Part shown: one piece after another, positions 9,575 through 19,174 of the stretch
Layout of the letters: each line of letters starts with the position of its first letter
Numbering within the stretch: position 1 is the first letter of the stretch
Assembly (NCBI RefSeq): GCF_015550595.1
Contig: NZ_JADNBB010000001.1
Location: 506,149 to 570,148, forward strand
Reading direction: 5' to 3'
Origin: Parabacteroides goldsteinii
Lineage (GTDB): Bacteria; Bacteroidota; Bacteroidia; Bacteroidales; Tannerellaceae
Length of the DNA stretch: 64,000 nucleotides
Translations under genes and position numbers: made by a program
The notes under the pieces: model-generated
Databases searched by the model: none
Seen by the model: only the letters and a program-made list of their open reading frames with translations
Told to the model about the DNA's origin: nothing

Positions 9575-9582
9575 TATTTTTG
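9575..9582 (+). promoter_or_regulatory. -7 box of the hybrid two-component gene
   Basis: TATTTTTG matches TAnnTTTG exactly and ends 18 bp before the ATG at 9601. It overlaps an in-frame TTG at 9580, which therefore cannot be the translation start if this promoter is used. No clear -33 element is visible. Confidence 0.45.
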
Positions 9583-9600
9583 CATGTAAATATCGTTTGT

Positions 9601-12600
9601 ATGAGTTTTAAGAACCTCTATCAATTATTGTGCTTTTTACTAGTATTTCCTGTGTCGGCAAAAGATCTTTACTTTCAACATGTCGATTTGAATGATGGAT
9701 TTACGCAACCATCGGCGATCTCTATTTATGAAGACGCAAGAGGATATATCTGGTTTGGTAATGATAACTTCAATGTGTATGATGGAAGAATTGTCCGTTC
9801 TTTCCGTCTTTCTACCTATATGGATGGTGTGGAGGATAATAATATCCATGCTATTTGTGGGGATGGGGAGGCGTTTGTCTATATGTTGGCCAATAACCGG
9901 TTGATTGCTTATAATATGAGGACGGAAGAGTTCCGACGGACGGATATTTCGGCGAATACGTTGACTTATGAGAACCGGTATTTGTATTATTCGTCTAAAA
10001 ATACACTCTATCGTTACCGGCTCGATGGGGAACCTGAAAAACTGTATGCTTTTCAGGACTCGACTATCACTATAAGATCTCTGCTTTTATCTGATGCCGG
10101 TTGGTTGTTGGGAACTAACAAGGGGGTGTATGAATATACTGGAGGAACCGTTCGTTCCTTGTTGGAAAACGAATCCATTTCTTCCTTGTTTAAGGATGCA
10201 CAGAACCGGTTATGGGTAGGTACGGGATCGAATGGAGTGAGAGTATATAATGACGGTACATGGATTGCTCTGCAGGAGAATAGTCCGGTTTGTCCGCTTG
10301 TCAATAACCAGGTTCGTTGTATTAACCAGGATATTAAAGGGAATATATGGATCGGAAGCTTTGGTGGAATAACGGTAGTGAAGCCTTCTCTGCAGGACTG
10401 TTACCATTTATCTCATAAAGAACAAGTCTCCTGGTCTTTACAGCATTCATCCGTTTATGCTATCCACCGGGATAGCCAGGGTGGGATGTGGGTCGGAACT
10501 TATTACGGAGGACTCAGTTATTTCAATCCGGACACGGAAAATTATACATTTTACGGTATTTCACCGAGTGACCCCAATAGTCTGAACGGTTTCCTGTTTG
10601 GTAAAATGGCGGAGGATACCAAAGGGAATTTATATATAGCAACCGAGCATGGAGGACTAAACTCGATGGATCTTAAGACTCAAAAGATAAAACGTTTTGA
10701 TTCCGGTCCTTCGCGTATCCCGTGCCGTACAACCAAGTCGGTCTGGTATGATGCAGACCGGGACAGATTATATGTCGGTACTTTTCTGCGTGGATTGCTT
10801 TGCTCCACTTCTTCCGGACCTTTTGAACAGATAGGGGCGGATGTATTAGTTGAAGATCATCAACAGATAATTACAGATCTCATACCCTGGAAAGGGAATC
10901 TGATCGTTGTTTCCCAGGGGGGGATATATTTATTGGATCTTGAAACGCAAAAGCTTTCATGGTTGTTTACCGATCCCGACCTGTTGAGCCAGACGGGAGT
11001 TATTATCCGTGCTGCTTATCTGGATATGGAGGACAGGCTTTGGCTTGCTCCGGCCAACAGGGAAATACTCTGTGTCAGTATGGATACCCGAAAAGTAGAA
11101 GATATACTTTCTGTAAAAGGGATGATAGGGAAAAAGCCGGTACAAAGTATTACCGGTGACAATAGAGGAAACCTTTATTTTGTTGTTGTCGGTATGGGAG
11201 TATTGCGATATGAGCCGTTGAATGATTTCTGGGCTTGCTATAACCAGGAGCAGGGACAGCTACTGACTAACGAACCTTTCAAAGTGTGTGTTACACCGAT
11301 GGGACGGCTATTGATTACATCGATACGTGGAATCACCTTGCTGGATATGAAGAAAGGAAAAAGTACACATACGTTGCTGGGAATATCTTCACCGCTTCAC
11401 AGGCTGAATTCTAATTGCGGCGTATATATATCACCGAAAGACAGTACGATCTTTATCGGGGGAGTAGAAGGTGTTATAGCTACAAAAGAATCAGGTCTGG
11501 CTGCTACAACTGTGCCTTATACGATTTCTTTCAATAGCTTATATCTGGATAATACGCTTATGACCCCTTCTTCTGCTTCCACTCCTCTAAAGGAAGGAAT
11601 AGCATATACATCCGAACTGACTTTACCCTATGACCGCAACAATCTGACAATCGGCTTTACTTCCACCAATTACCGGTATGCCGACAAGAACCTGTTTGAG
11701 TATAAACTGGAAGGATTGGATAAACAATGGACGCGAACCCGGCATCCATTGATAATTTATACTTCTTTATCCCCCGGAAAATATCGTTTATTGGTACGTG
11801 AAGTGGGAGAGGGCAAGCAGATCGCTATGGATATCCGGATACGTCCTCCTTTTTATGCCTCAGTCTATGCTTTCGGTATCTATATTTTGCTGGCTGTCCT
11901 GTTTCTGGTCTGGCTTATCCGCTTTAACCGGAGTCGTGCCGTATTGAAAGCTTCGTTGGAAATGGAACATAGGGAGAAGCTACGTATCGAGAAACTGAAC
12001 CAGATGAAGTTAAAGTTCTATGTCAATATATCGCACGAGCTTCGTACTCCGTTGACCTTGATGGTCAGCCAGATCGATTTGATCCTGCAGAATTACGATT
12101 TAGGGGGAACGTTTCGCAACAAACTATTGAAGGTCCGCCAGTATACCGGACAGATGCAGCAGCTGATAACCGAAGTACTGGATTTCCGTCGTCTGGAACA
12201 GGGTAAGATGCCTTTCCATGCAAGCAAACAAAACCTGGTTGCCTTCATACAACAGATATTCGATTCATTCCGGGATTATGCCGCAGTGAACCATATCCAG
12301 TACAAATTGGATACGGCAGATGAGAATATCCCAGTCTGGTTCGACCCGGCTCAGATCCGGAAAGTATTTAATAATTTACTTTCAAATGCCTTTAAGTTTA
12401 CTCCGAAAGAGGGAAACATAACGATCACCATTCTACAGAAAAAGGATATTGCGGAGATACGTGTCTCCGACACTGGCTCTGGTATTCCCCAGAGCCAACA
12501 AGATCATATATTCGATCGTTTTTACCAGGCAGATAATGCTTCCGGTGTATCCCTTTCCGGTAGTGGAATAGGTCTGGCACTTACTAGAGAAATTATATTG

Positions 12601-13584
12601 CAACACAAAGGAACGATCGAAGTGCGGAGTGCATTAGGTAAGGGGACTACATTCATAGTGACTCTCAAACTGGGAGAACAACATTTGACCGAAGAACAAA
12701 AAACAACAGAAGCCGCAGCGGTTGATATTTTACCTGTAGAAACATTGTGGCCGGAGGAAGAGATCGTTTTCTCCGATTCTCTGGATAATTCTTCTCCGGA
12801 GATAAAAGAGAATGCACTTTCTGTTCTGATTGTAGAGGATAATGAAGATTTACTGCAAGTTCTGGAGGAAGCTTTCTCTATCAAATATAAGGTTTATAAG
12901 GCTAGTGAAGGAGAGGAAGGTATCCGTATTGCCGGAGAAATGCAGCCCGATCTGATCATCAGTGATGTGATGATGCCCGGCATGTCGGGTACGGCTATGT
13001 GCCAGCGGTTGAAGAAGAAATTTGAAACGTCACATATCCCGATCCTTTTACTAACGGCCCGTACGGATCTGGAAAGTGCCCTCGAGGGTATGAAGTGCGG
13101 AGCGAGCGATTATATAATGAAGCCTTTTAATCTGGAACTTCTTCTTTTAAAATGTAATAATGTGATCGCTACTTTGAGACGGCAACAGGCTCGTTTCTGT
13201 ACCGAAGCGGAATCGGCACCAACCGATCTGGCTACCAACCGCCTCGATCAGCAATTACTTGAAGACTCTGTCCGGATCATCGAAGATAATATGGAGAATA
13301 AAGATTTCAATATCGACATGTGGTGTCGTCAGATTGCTATCGGACGTACCCGTCTTGGTGGAAAGATAAAGGCGATTACAGGGCTTACCCTGAATGATTT
13401 TATTCTTCAGATAAAACTTCGTAAATGTGCTTCCCTGCTAGAAAACAGCGAGCTGACTATCTCGGAAATTACATGGAAAGCCGGCTTCTCGAGCCCCGGT
13501 TATATGGGTAAATGCTTTAAGGAATATTTCGGAGTTACTCCGATGCAATACCGTAATGGTAAAAAGAAAAGCCGCTCCGAATAA
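9601..13584 (+). CDS. Hybrid two-component system sensor/regulator (HTCS)
   Basis: One 1327-aa polypeptide combines sensor kinase and DNA-binding response regulator. In order: signal peptide (MSFKNLYQLLCFLLVFPVSA), about 14 two-component-regulator propeller repeats (for example ARGYIWFG, RLWVGTGSNGV, GNIWIGSFGG, GGMWVGTYYGG), a Y_Y_Y domain at about 680-745, a membrane helix at about 752-776, a HisKA domain with His812 in ISHELRTP, a HATPase domain (GSGIGLALT), a receiver with Asp1122 in DLIISDVMMPGMSG, and an AraC-type helix-turn-helix at the C terminus. All catalytic residues are present. The propeller would bind an oligosaccharide in the periplasm and activate the divergent susC-susD-GH3 operon. 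The ATG at 9601 was chosen because it starts the signal peptide and follows the promoter box. Confidence 0.95.
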   Translation: MSFKNLYQLLCFLLVFPVSAKDLYFQHVDLNDGFTQPSAISIYEDARGYIWFGNDNFNVYDGRIVRSFRLSTYMDGVEDNNIHAICGDGEAFVYMLANNRLIAYNMRTEEFRRTDISANTLTYENRYLYYSSKNTLYRYRLDGEPEKLYAFQDSTITIRSLLLSDAGWLLGTNKGVYEYTGGTVRSLLENESISSLFKDAQNRLWVGTGSNGVRVYNDGTWIALQENSPVCPLVNNQVRCINQDIKGNIWIGSFGGITVVKPSLQDCYHLSHKEQVSWSLQHSSVYAIHRDSQGGMWVGTYYGGLSYFNPDTENYTFYGISPSDPNSLNGFLFGKMAEDTKGNLYIATEHGGLNSMDLKTQKIKRFDSGPSRIPCRTTKSVWYDADRDRLYVGTFLRGLLCSTSSGPFEQIGADVLVEDHQQIITDLIPWKGNLIVVSQGGIYLLDLETQKLSWLFTDPDLLSQTGVIIRAAYLDMEDRLWLAPANREILCVSMDTRKVEDILSVKGMIGKKPVQSITGDNRGNLYFVVVGMGVLRYEPLNDFWACYNQEQGQLLTNEPFKVCVTPMGRLLITSIRGITLLDMKKGKSTHTLLGISSPLHRLNSNCGVYISPKDSTIFIGGVEGVIATKESGLAATTVPYTISFNSLYLDNTLMTPSSASTPLKEGIAYTSELTLPYDRNNLTIGFTSTNYRYADKNLFEYKLEGLDKQWTRTRHPLIIYTSLSPGKYRLLVREVGEGKQIAMDIRIRPPFYASVYAFGIYILLAVLFLVWLIRFNRSRAVLKASLEMEHREKLRIEKLNQMKLKFYVNISHELRTPLTLMVSQIDLILQNYDLGGTFRNKLLKVRQYTGQMQQLITEVLDFRRLEQGKMPFHASKQNLVAFIQQIFDSFRDYAAVNHIQYKLDTADENIPVWFDPAQIRKVFNNLLSNAFKFTPKEGNITITILQKKDIAEIRVSDTGSGIPQSQQDHIFDRFYQADNASGVSLSGSGIGLALTREIILQHKGTIEVRSALGKGTTFIVTLKLGEQHLTEEQKTTEAAAVDILPVETLWPEEEIVFSDSLDNSSPEIKENALSVLIVEDNEDLLQVLEEAFSIKYKVYKASEGEEGIRIAGEMQPDLIISDVMMPGMSGTAMCQRLKKKFETSHIPILLLTARTDLESALEGMKCGASDYIMKPFNLELLLLKCNNVIATLRRQQARFCTEAESAPTDLATNRLDQQLLEDSVRIIEDNMENKDFNIDMWCRQIAIGRTRLGGKIKAITGLTLNDFILQIKLRKCASLLENSELTISEITWKAGFSSPGYMGKCFKEYFGVTPMQYRNGKKKSRSE

Positions 13585-13599
13585 AACGGAACGGCTTTT
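13567..13599. terminator. Bidirectional terminator between HTCS gene and ychF
   Basis: A 13-bp stem, AAAAGCCGCTCCG pairing with CGGAACGGCTTTT with one mismatch, surrounds a 7-base loop. The left arm lies inside the last codons of the HTCS gene. A-runs and T-runs flank both arms, so it can stop transcription of both converging genes. Confidence 0.75.
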
Positions 13600-13628
13600 A
13601 GTATCTTATTATACCTTATTTTTTGTGA

Positions 13629-14732
13629 TTATACATTGAAACGGAAATGCATGATATCGCCATCCTGTACGATATATTCTTTTCCTTCTACGCTCATCTT
13701 GCCGGCCTCTTTAACGGCAGCCTCGGAACCATAATGAATGAAATCATCATATTTGATCACTTCTGCACGAATGAAACCTTTTTCAAAATCCGTATGGATC
13801 ACACCGGCACATTGAGGAGCCTTCCAACCTTTTTCGAATGTCCAGGCACGTACTTCCTGTACGCCGGCAGTGAGGTAAGTTTGCAGGTTCAATAAGCTGT
13901 AAGCCGATTTGATCAAACGCGCTACACCTGACTCTTCCAGCCCGATTTCCTGTAGGAACATCTGGCGTTCTTCGTAAGTCTCGAACTCGGCTATTTCACT
14001 TTCAATCTTGGCAGCTACTACCAGGATTTCTGCGTTTTCTTCTTTTACTGCTTCGCGTACTGCTTCTACGTATTTGTTACCGTTTACGGCGCTGGCTTCG
14101 TCTACGTTGCAGACATACATCACCGGTTTACTCGTCAGCAGAAAGAGTTCGTGAGCAATCTTTTGTTCGTCTTTTGTTTCGAACGTAACTGTACGGGCAC
14201 TCTTTCCTTGTTCCAGGGCTTCTTTGTATTTTACTAATACTTCATAAGCCAGTTTTGCCTGCTTGTCACCGCCTGTCTGGGCTTGTTTCTGTACTTTGGC
14301 AATACGGCTATCGATTGTTTCCAGGTCTTTGATCTGAAGTTCAGCATCGATGATCTCCTTATCGCGTACAGGGTCTACCTTACCGTCTACGTGTACGATA
14401 TTTTCATCGTCGAAACAACGTAATACATGCAGGATAGCATCTGTTTCACGGATATTTGCAAGGAACTTATTACCTAATCCTTCTCCTTTACTGGCACCTT
14501 TTACCAAGCCGGCGATATCAACGATTTCTACCGTAGTAGGAACGATTTGTTTCGGGTTGATCAGCTCTGCCAGTTTGTTCAGACGTTCGTCGGGAACGGT
14601 AATTACACCTACGTTCGGTTCGATCGTACAGAACGGGAAGTTTGCAGACTGTGCCTTTGCATTTGATAAGCAGTTGAAAAGAGTAGATTTTCCTACGTTC
14701 GGAAGACCTACGATGCCACATTGTAATGCCAT
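13629..14732 (-). CDS. ychF: Redox-regulated ATPase YchF
   Basis: A universally conserved OBG-family P-loop protein of 367 aa that binds ATP in place of GTP and associates with ribosomes. It shows the P-loop [12 protein letters not shown] at residues 8-19, the switch region [11 protein letters not shown], the G3 motif [17 protein letters not shown], and NVDE in place of the GTP-specifying NKxD, which is the YchF signature. A C-terminal TGS domain occupies about 280-365. Length is typical. It is transcribed alone from a promoter box about 75 bp upstream. Confidence 0.96.
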   Translation of the reverse strand: MALQCGIVGLPNVGKSTLFNCLSNAKAQSANFPFCTIEPNVGVITVPDERLNKLAELINPKQIVPTTVEIVDIAGLVKGASKGEGLGNKFLANIRETDAILHVLRCFDDENIVHVDGKVDPVRDKEIIDAELQIKDLETIDSRIAKVQKQAQTGGDKQAKLAYEVLVKYKEALEQGKSARTVTFETKDEQKIAHELFLLTSKPVMYVCNVDEASAVNGNKYVEAVREAVKEENAEILVVAAKIESEIAEFETYEERQMFLQEIGLEESGVARLIKSAYSLLNLQTYLTAGVQEVRAWTFEKGWKAPQCAGVIHTDFEKGFIRAEVIKYDDFIHYGSEAAVKEAGKMSVEGKEYIVQDGDIMHFRFNV

Positions 14733-14807
14733 AAAATATATATTGTTTTATTATCTATTTGCAATATTTCTTTGTAGGAGCTGCCATCCGACAGCTTTTT
14801 CAGTTTG

Positions 14808-14815
14808 CAAAGATA
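14808..14815 (-). promoter_or_regulatory. -7 box of ychF
   Basis: TATCTTTG on the minus strand matches the Bacteroides -7 consensus about 75 bp upstream of the ychF ATG. Only a partial -33 element is visible. Confidence 0.4.
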
Positions 14816-14902
14816 ACCAATCTTTCTTGTATATTATTCAAGAACAAGTAATATACTGTCTTTTCTCATATTGCATTCTTTACCAAAGATATTTTGAAAA
14901 GT

Positions 14903-15004
14903 AACTATCATACTATCATTTTTTAATTAATAGTTTGTATAATAGATGTTTATCTTATGATAGTTGCCAGAAATAACTATCATTCCATCTATCATAACTA
15001 TCAT
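14903..15004. repeat. Iteron-like cluster of AACTATCAT repeats
   Basis: The 9-mer AACTATCAT occurs directly at 14903-14911, 14975-14983 and 14996-15004. Close relatives are at 14912-14920 (ACTATCATT) and 14989-14995 (CTATCAT), and an inverted copy ATGATAGTT is at 14957-14965. Six copies in about 100 bp in both orientations suggest a protein-binding cluster. No known recognition site was identified, and it does not match a DnaA box. Confidence 0.55.
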
Positions 15005-15093
15005 TCATAGTGTGTAGACTTATGACTTTTTTTGACTAAGTATATGACTTAAAACCAGTAAGATAATGATATAAGTTCACTGAGATCCGGGTC

Positions 15094-15152
15094 TCGCCCC
15101 CTTTTGCACCCGGGTGTGAGCATCGTTGAGATGGGGGTGTAAAAAGGGGCGA
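15094..15152. repeat. GC-rich 18-bp inverted repeat with 23-base loop
   Basis: Arms 15094-15111 (TCGCCCCCTTTTGCACCC) and 15135-15152 pair at 16 of 18 positions. One of the two exceptions is a G-T wobble when transcribed as the plus strand. The inner palindrome CACCCGGGTG (15107-15116) overlaps the left arm. GC content is far above the surrounding A/T-rich DNA. It may be a structured RNA, an extragenic repeat, or part of the polA 3' end about 100 bp downstream of the polA stop. Confidence 0.5.
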
Positions 15153-15250
15153 AATAGGGGTGTTGTCTACTATTTGTAGCTATATCGCTCAAATTAAGTC
15201 ACCTGTTTCAGATAAATATCTAGGATGAGGCGGGATCTAAAACGATATAT

Positions 15251-18028
15251 TTAATGTGCCTCCAGCCAGTTGTTCCCTTCGCCGCAATCGGCAATCAGAG
15301 GAACCTGTAACTTGATCGCACCTTCCATTTCTTCCAGGACGATCTGTTTTACTTTCTCCAATTCATCATTGCAGACATTGAAGTTTAATTCGTCGTGTAC
15401 CTGAAGGATCATTTTGCTTTTTAATCCTTCTGCTTCGAAACGCTTGAAGATACGTACCATGGCTACCTTGATGATGTCGGCGGCACTGCCCTGGATGGGG
15501 GCATTGATCGCATTTCGTTCGGCATAGCCACGGACGATGGCGTTGTGCGAATTGATATCCGGCAGATAGCGTTTGCGTTTGAAGATCGTTTCCACATACC
15601 CTTTTTCCTTGGCAATGCGGATACTTTCATCCATATAATCGCGTACGCCGGGATAGGTCTTGAAATAGCCTTCGATAAGCTCTTTCGATTCTCCCCTGGG
15701 GATGTTCAGCCGTTCGGCAAGGCCGAATATCGAGATGCCGTAGATAATCCCGAAATTGGCTGTTTTGGCCTTACGACGCATATCGCTGGTCACTTCCTCT
15801 ACCGGAATGCCGTATATTTTAGCAGCAGTGGCAGCGTGAATGTCTGCTCCGCTACGGAAGGCTTCGATCATGTGCTCGTCATTACTCAGATGGGCCATGA
15901 TGCGCAGTTCGATCTGCGAATAGTCGGCCGAGAAGAAGGTACAATCTTTACTATCCGGAATGAATGCTTTGCGGATTTCGCGTCCCAGCTCGTCCCGGAT
16001 AGGGATGTTTTGCAGGTTCGGATTGGTCGAACTCAGGCGACCGGTGGCAGTGACTGTCTGGTTGTATGAGGTATGGACTTTCCCTGTTACCGGACTGATT
16101 AGTTCCGGCAAGGCATCGATATAAGTACTCAGTAATTTTTTCAGCCCGCGATATTCCAATAGCTTACTTACGACCGGATGTTTCCCGCGGAGTTTTTCCA
16201 GTATGTCTTCGCTGGTACTGTAACTACCTGTTTTTGTCTTTTTGGCTTTCTCTTCGATCTTCAGACGTTCGAAAAGGATTTCACCGACCTGCTTACTGGA
16301 ATTGATGTTGAACTTCACACCGGCCAGCTCATAGATTTCTTTTTCCAATTTTTTCAGGGCATCGGTCAGTTCATCCGACGACTGCTTCAAGGCGACTGTG
16401 TCGAGCTTAACGCCAGTCTGCTCCATTTCTGCCAGTACATATATTAATGGCATTTCAATATCGAAGAAGAGCGATTCGATTCCGGTTTTCTCGAGCTCGG
16501 GAGCGAAGAAGTTTTTTAGCTTCAGGGTAACGTCGGCGTCTTCGGCGGCATACTCGGCAATTTGTGCCAAAGGTACGTCGCGCATGCATAACTGATTTTT
16601 TCCTTTTGAACCGATAAGCTCCGTGATGGGGATCGGTTTATATTTGAGATAGGTTTCCGCCAGATAGTCCATTCCGTGTCGCAACTCCGGGTTGAGAAGG
16701 TAATGGGCGATCATGGTGTCGAACAACGGACCGGCTACCCGCACTCCATACTTGCGGAGGACCATGATATCGAATTTAATATTCTGACCTATCTTTTGCG
16801 ATTTGCGATTTTGCAGGGCAGGGGAGAAGTGGGCTATTACTTTGGCCGCCTCTTCCTTGTCGGCCGGAACCGGAACGTACCAGGCTTCATTTTCCTTTAC
16901 AGCGAACGACATTCCGACCAGTCCGGCTGTCAGTGGATCGATACCGTCAGTTTCCGTGTCAAAAGCAAAAAAATCCTGATCCATTAAAAATTGACCTAAT
17001 TTAGCTCTTTCTTCTTCAGAATCAACGACTTTGTAGTTATGAGGTGTCGATTTTAAGTTCGCGAGAGTCGAATATTTTGGAACACTCGGCTCCTCGGGTG
17101 CAAATATGTCAAACAGAGAGCCTTGAACAGGGCCCTTTGCAACTTTCGTTGCGGCAGGCTTTTTCTCCTCCGAGGTTAGTTTGTTAATAAATGTTCTGAA
17201 TTCTAATTCTGTGTAAATCTCAGTCAACCGGGCTTCGTTCGGTTTTTCGCGGATGCATTTCGCCGCATCGAACTGGATGGGCACATCCGTCTTAATCGTT
17301 GCCAGGAATTTGGAGAAACGAATTTGCTCTACATTTTCTGTTACCCTTTTATGAAGTGCCCCTTTCAGTTTATCGGTATTCTCCAGCAGGTTTTCGATCG
17401 AGCCATATTCTTCGAGTAATTTTTGGGCTGTCTTTTCTCCCACACCCGGACAACCCGGAATGTTATCGGAACTGTCACCCATCAAACCCAGCAGGTCGAT
17501 TACCTGGTCGACCGAGGTCAGCGAGTATTTGTCGAGTACTTCTTTTACGCCCATCACTTCGTAGTCGCCTCCAAATTTGGGACGGTACATAAATATATGG
17601 TCGGACACCAGCTGTCCGTAGTCTTTGTCGGGTGTCATCATAAAGACTTCGAATCCCTCTTTTTCTGCCTGCTTCGAGATCGTACCTATCACATCGTCTG
17701 CTTCGAAACGGGGGACTTCCAGTATCGGGATATTGTATCCTTCAATAATATCTTTAATAATAGGTACGGATTGCCGGATCACTTCGGGGGTTTCTTCCCG
17801 CTGTGCCTTGTACAGTTCGTATGCTTCATGACGGAAGGTAGGCCCTTTGGGGTCGAAAGCTACGGCGATATGTGTCGGATTCTCACGTTTTAAAACGTCT
17901 TCCAGACTGTTTATAAACCCGAAAATGGCCGATGTATTCATGCCTTTTGAGTTAATACGCGGATTTTTAAGAAAAGCGTAGTATGATCGATAGATCAGTG
18001 CGTACGCATCTATGAGGAATAACTTCAT
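15251..18028 (-). CDS. polA: DNA polymerase I
   Basis: Replication and repair polymerase of 925 aa with all three activities. A 5'-3' exonuclease domain occupies about 1-290 (KLFLIDAYALIYRS; GLMGDSSDNIPGCPGVG). A 3'-5' proofreading domain at about 330-500 keeps its DxE motif in FAFDTETDG, so it appears active. The polymerase domain at about 535-925 has motif A DYSQIELRIMAHLS, motif B RRKAKTANFGIIYG and motif C QVHDELNF. The frame can extend four codons to a GTG, but the ATG at 18028 matches the usual N terminus and was chosen. Length fits the family. Confidence 0.97.
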   Translation of the reverse strand: MKLFLIDAYALIYRSYYAFLKNPRINSKGMNTSAIFGFINSLEDVLKRENPTHIAVAFDPKGPTFRHEAYELYKAQREETPEVIRQSVPIIKDIIEGYNIPILEVPRFEADDVIGTISKQAEKEGFEVFMMTPDKDYGQLVSDHIFMYRPKFGGDYEVMGVKEVLDKYSLTSVDQVIDLLGLMGDSSDNIPGCPGVGEKTAQKLLEEYGSIENLLENTDKLKGALHKRVTENVEQIRFSKFLATIKTDVPIQFDAAKCIREKPNEARLTEIYTELEFRTFINKLTSEEKKPAATKVAKGPVQGSLFDIFAPEEPSVPKYSTLANLKSTPHNYKVVDSEEERAKLGQFLMDQDFFAFDTETDGIDPLTAGLVGMSFAVKENEAWYVPVPADKEEAAKVIAHFSPALQNRKSQKIGQNIKFDIMVLRKYGVRVAGPLFDTMIAHYLLNPELRHGMDYLAETYLKYKPIPITELIGSKGKNQLCMRDVPLAQIAEYAAEDADVTLKLKNFFAPELEKTGIESLFFDIEMPLIYVLAEMEQTGVKLDTVALKQSSDELTDALKKLEKEIYELAGVKFNINSSKQVGEILFERLKIEEKAKKTKTGSYSTSEDILEKLRGKHPVVSKLLEYRGLKKLLSTYIDALPELISPVTGKVHTSYNQTVTATGRLSSTNPNLQNIPIRDELGREIRKAFIPDSKDCTFFSADYSQIELRIMAHLSNDEHMIEAFRSGADIHAATAAKIYGIPVEEVTSDMRRKAKTANFGIIYGISIFGLAERLNIPRGESKELIEGYFKTYPGVRDYMDESIRIAKEKGYVETIFKRKRYLPDINSHNAIVRGYAERNAINAPIQGSAADIIKVAMVRIFKRFEAEGLKSKMILQVHDELNFNVCNDELEKVKQIVLEEMEGAIKLQVPLIADCGEGNNWLEAH

Positions 18029-18101
18029 CTCTTTTAACACGTTTTAGGGTGACAATAGACGGTAAATGTACGAAAAAACTCGCTTACTCAATACTTTTTG
18101 T

Positions 18102-18109
18102 TAATTTTG
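18102..18109 (+). promoter_or_regulatory. -7 box of the polyprenyl synthase gene
   Basis: TAATTTTG matches TAnnTTTG and ends 18 bp before the ATG at 18128. No -33 element was recognised. Confidence 0.35.
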
Positions 18110-18127
18110 CGAATCTTTGGATAGAAT

Positions 18128-19102
18128 ATGAATGATAGAAAGAAAATAGAAGAACCGGTTGCGGAAGAGTTTAAGCGCTTTAACGATGAATTTGCGGATT
18201 CACTTCGTAGTGAGACGCGTAGATTGCAAGCGGCTATCGACCAGATATTGCATGCCAGCGGTAAACATGTTCGTCCGTTATTGGTATTGCTTACGGCAAA
18301 AGCTTGTGGAAAAGTGACCGATCATACGATCAATTCGGCTGTTTTCCTGGAATTGCTGCATACGGCTACACTGATACACGATGATGTGATCGACGAAACG
18401 AAGCAGCGTCGGGGAGTGCCTTCCCTGAATGCCATTTTCGATAACCGCATCTCTGTATTGGTTGGGGATTATGTCCTTTCCACGGCTTTGATCCGTTCTA
18501 TTCAGACAGGCAATCTGCAGATCATAAATATCGTATCGAATCTTGGGCGCGACTTGTCGGAGGGTGAGATCAAACAGCTCGAAACAGCCGAAGAAACTAT
18601 CCTGGATGAAGCATGTTATATGCAGGTTATAAAGAAAAAGACGGCGACGCTGCTTTCTTCCTGTACGGAGATCGGTGCTATTTCGGCAGATGCTTCTCCT
18701 GAAATGGTAAAGATATGTCGTAAGTTCGGGGAGTATCTGGGGTATTGTTTCCAGATCAAGGACGATATTTTCGACTATTATAAAGAAATGAATATCGGAA
18801 AGCCTACCGGTAATGATATTCGCGAAGGAAAGGTTACTTTGCCTTTGTTGCACGCCTTGGAACAGGGTAGGAGAGAAGATGTGGAATCTCTTCTGAAAGT
18901 GATCCACGATAAGGATTTTTCTGCTGAGAATATCGATGCTTTGATTGAGTTTGCCAAAGCCAACGGTGGTATCGAATATGCAGAATTGCGGATGAAGGAG
19001 TATCGTGATAAGGCAGTGGAGGTTCTTATGCAACTTCCGGAATCGGATGCCCGGAACGGTCTTCTTTTACTGGCCGATTATATCATGGAAAGACAGAAAT
19101 AA
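18128..19102 (+). CDS. ispB: Polyprenyl diphosphate synthase (long-chain trans-prenyltransferase)
   Basis: Condenses isopentenyl diphosphate onto an allylic primer to make the long side chain of menaquinone. The 324-aa protein has the first Asp-rich motif DDVID at residues 85-89 (in LIHDDVIDE), a KHVRP substrate-binding motif near 46-50, and the second Asp-rich motif in QIKDDIFDYY near 215-222. Helical all-alpha composition and length match octaprenyl/heptaprenyl synthases. Chain length cannot be read reliably, so the ispB symbol is by similarity. It is a single gene closed by a strong terminator. Confidence 0.88.
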   Translation: MNDRKKIEEPVAEEFKRFNDEFADSLRSETRRLQAAIDQILHASGKHVRPLLVLLTAKACGKVTDHTINSAVFLELLHTATLIHDDVIDETKQRRGVPSLNAIFDNRISVLVGDYVLSTALIRSIQTGNLQIINIVSNLGRDLSEGEIKQLETAEETILDEACYMQVIKKKTATLLSSCTEIGAISADASPEMVKICRKFGEYLGYCFQIKDDIFDYYKEMNIGKPTGNDIREGKVTLPLLHALEQGRREDVESLLKVIHDKDFSAENIDALIEFAKANGGIEYAELRMKEYRDKAVEVLMQLPESDARNGLLLLADYIMERQK

Positions 19103-19118
19103 GTAAATGTTCAGATAT

Positions 19119-19158
19119 AAAAAAAGGTTCAATCCATCTACGGATTGAACCTTTTTTT
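19119..19158. terminator. Strong bidirectional terminator between ispB and deoC
   Basis: A perfect stem of about 17 bp (7 A then GGTTCAATCC, paired with GGATTGAACC then 7 T) encloses the 6-base loop ATCTAC. It is positioned between convergent genes and has T-runs in both directions. Confidence 0.88.
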
Positions 19159-19174
19159 ATGTCGACTGTCTACT

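Larger units (their letters stand above)
14733..15250. other. 518-bp intergenic region with clustered repeats and a GC-rich hairpin
   Basis: No convincing open frame lies in this stretch between polA (stop at 15251) and ychF (start at 14732). It holds a ychF promoter box (14808-14815), a small hairpin AGCTG/CAGCT with T-run (14779-14800), a cluster of AACTATCAT-like repeats (14903-15004), two TATGACTT copies (15021-15028, 15043-15050) and a strong GC-rich inverted repeat (15094-15152). The remainder, including 15153-15250, shows nothing recognisable. Confidence 0.6.

Noticed and set aside
14779..14800. AGCTG/CAGCT hairpin with T-run upstream of ychF as a riboswitch
   Set aside because: The stem is only 5 bp and lies on the opposite strand sense to ychF; no known riboswitch fold could be recognised.
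18278..19033. Long minus-strand open frame of 251 codons opposite the polyprenyl synthase gene
   Set aside because: It is fully antisense to a well-supported enzyme with both Asp-rich motifs, shows no family motif and has no promoter; a shadow of coding bias.
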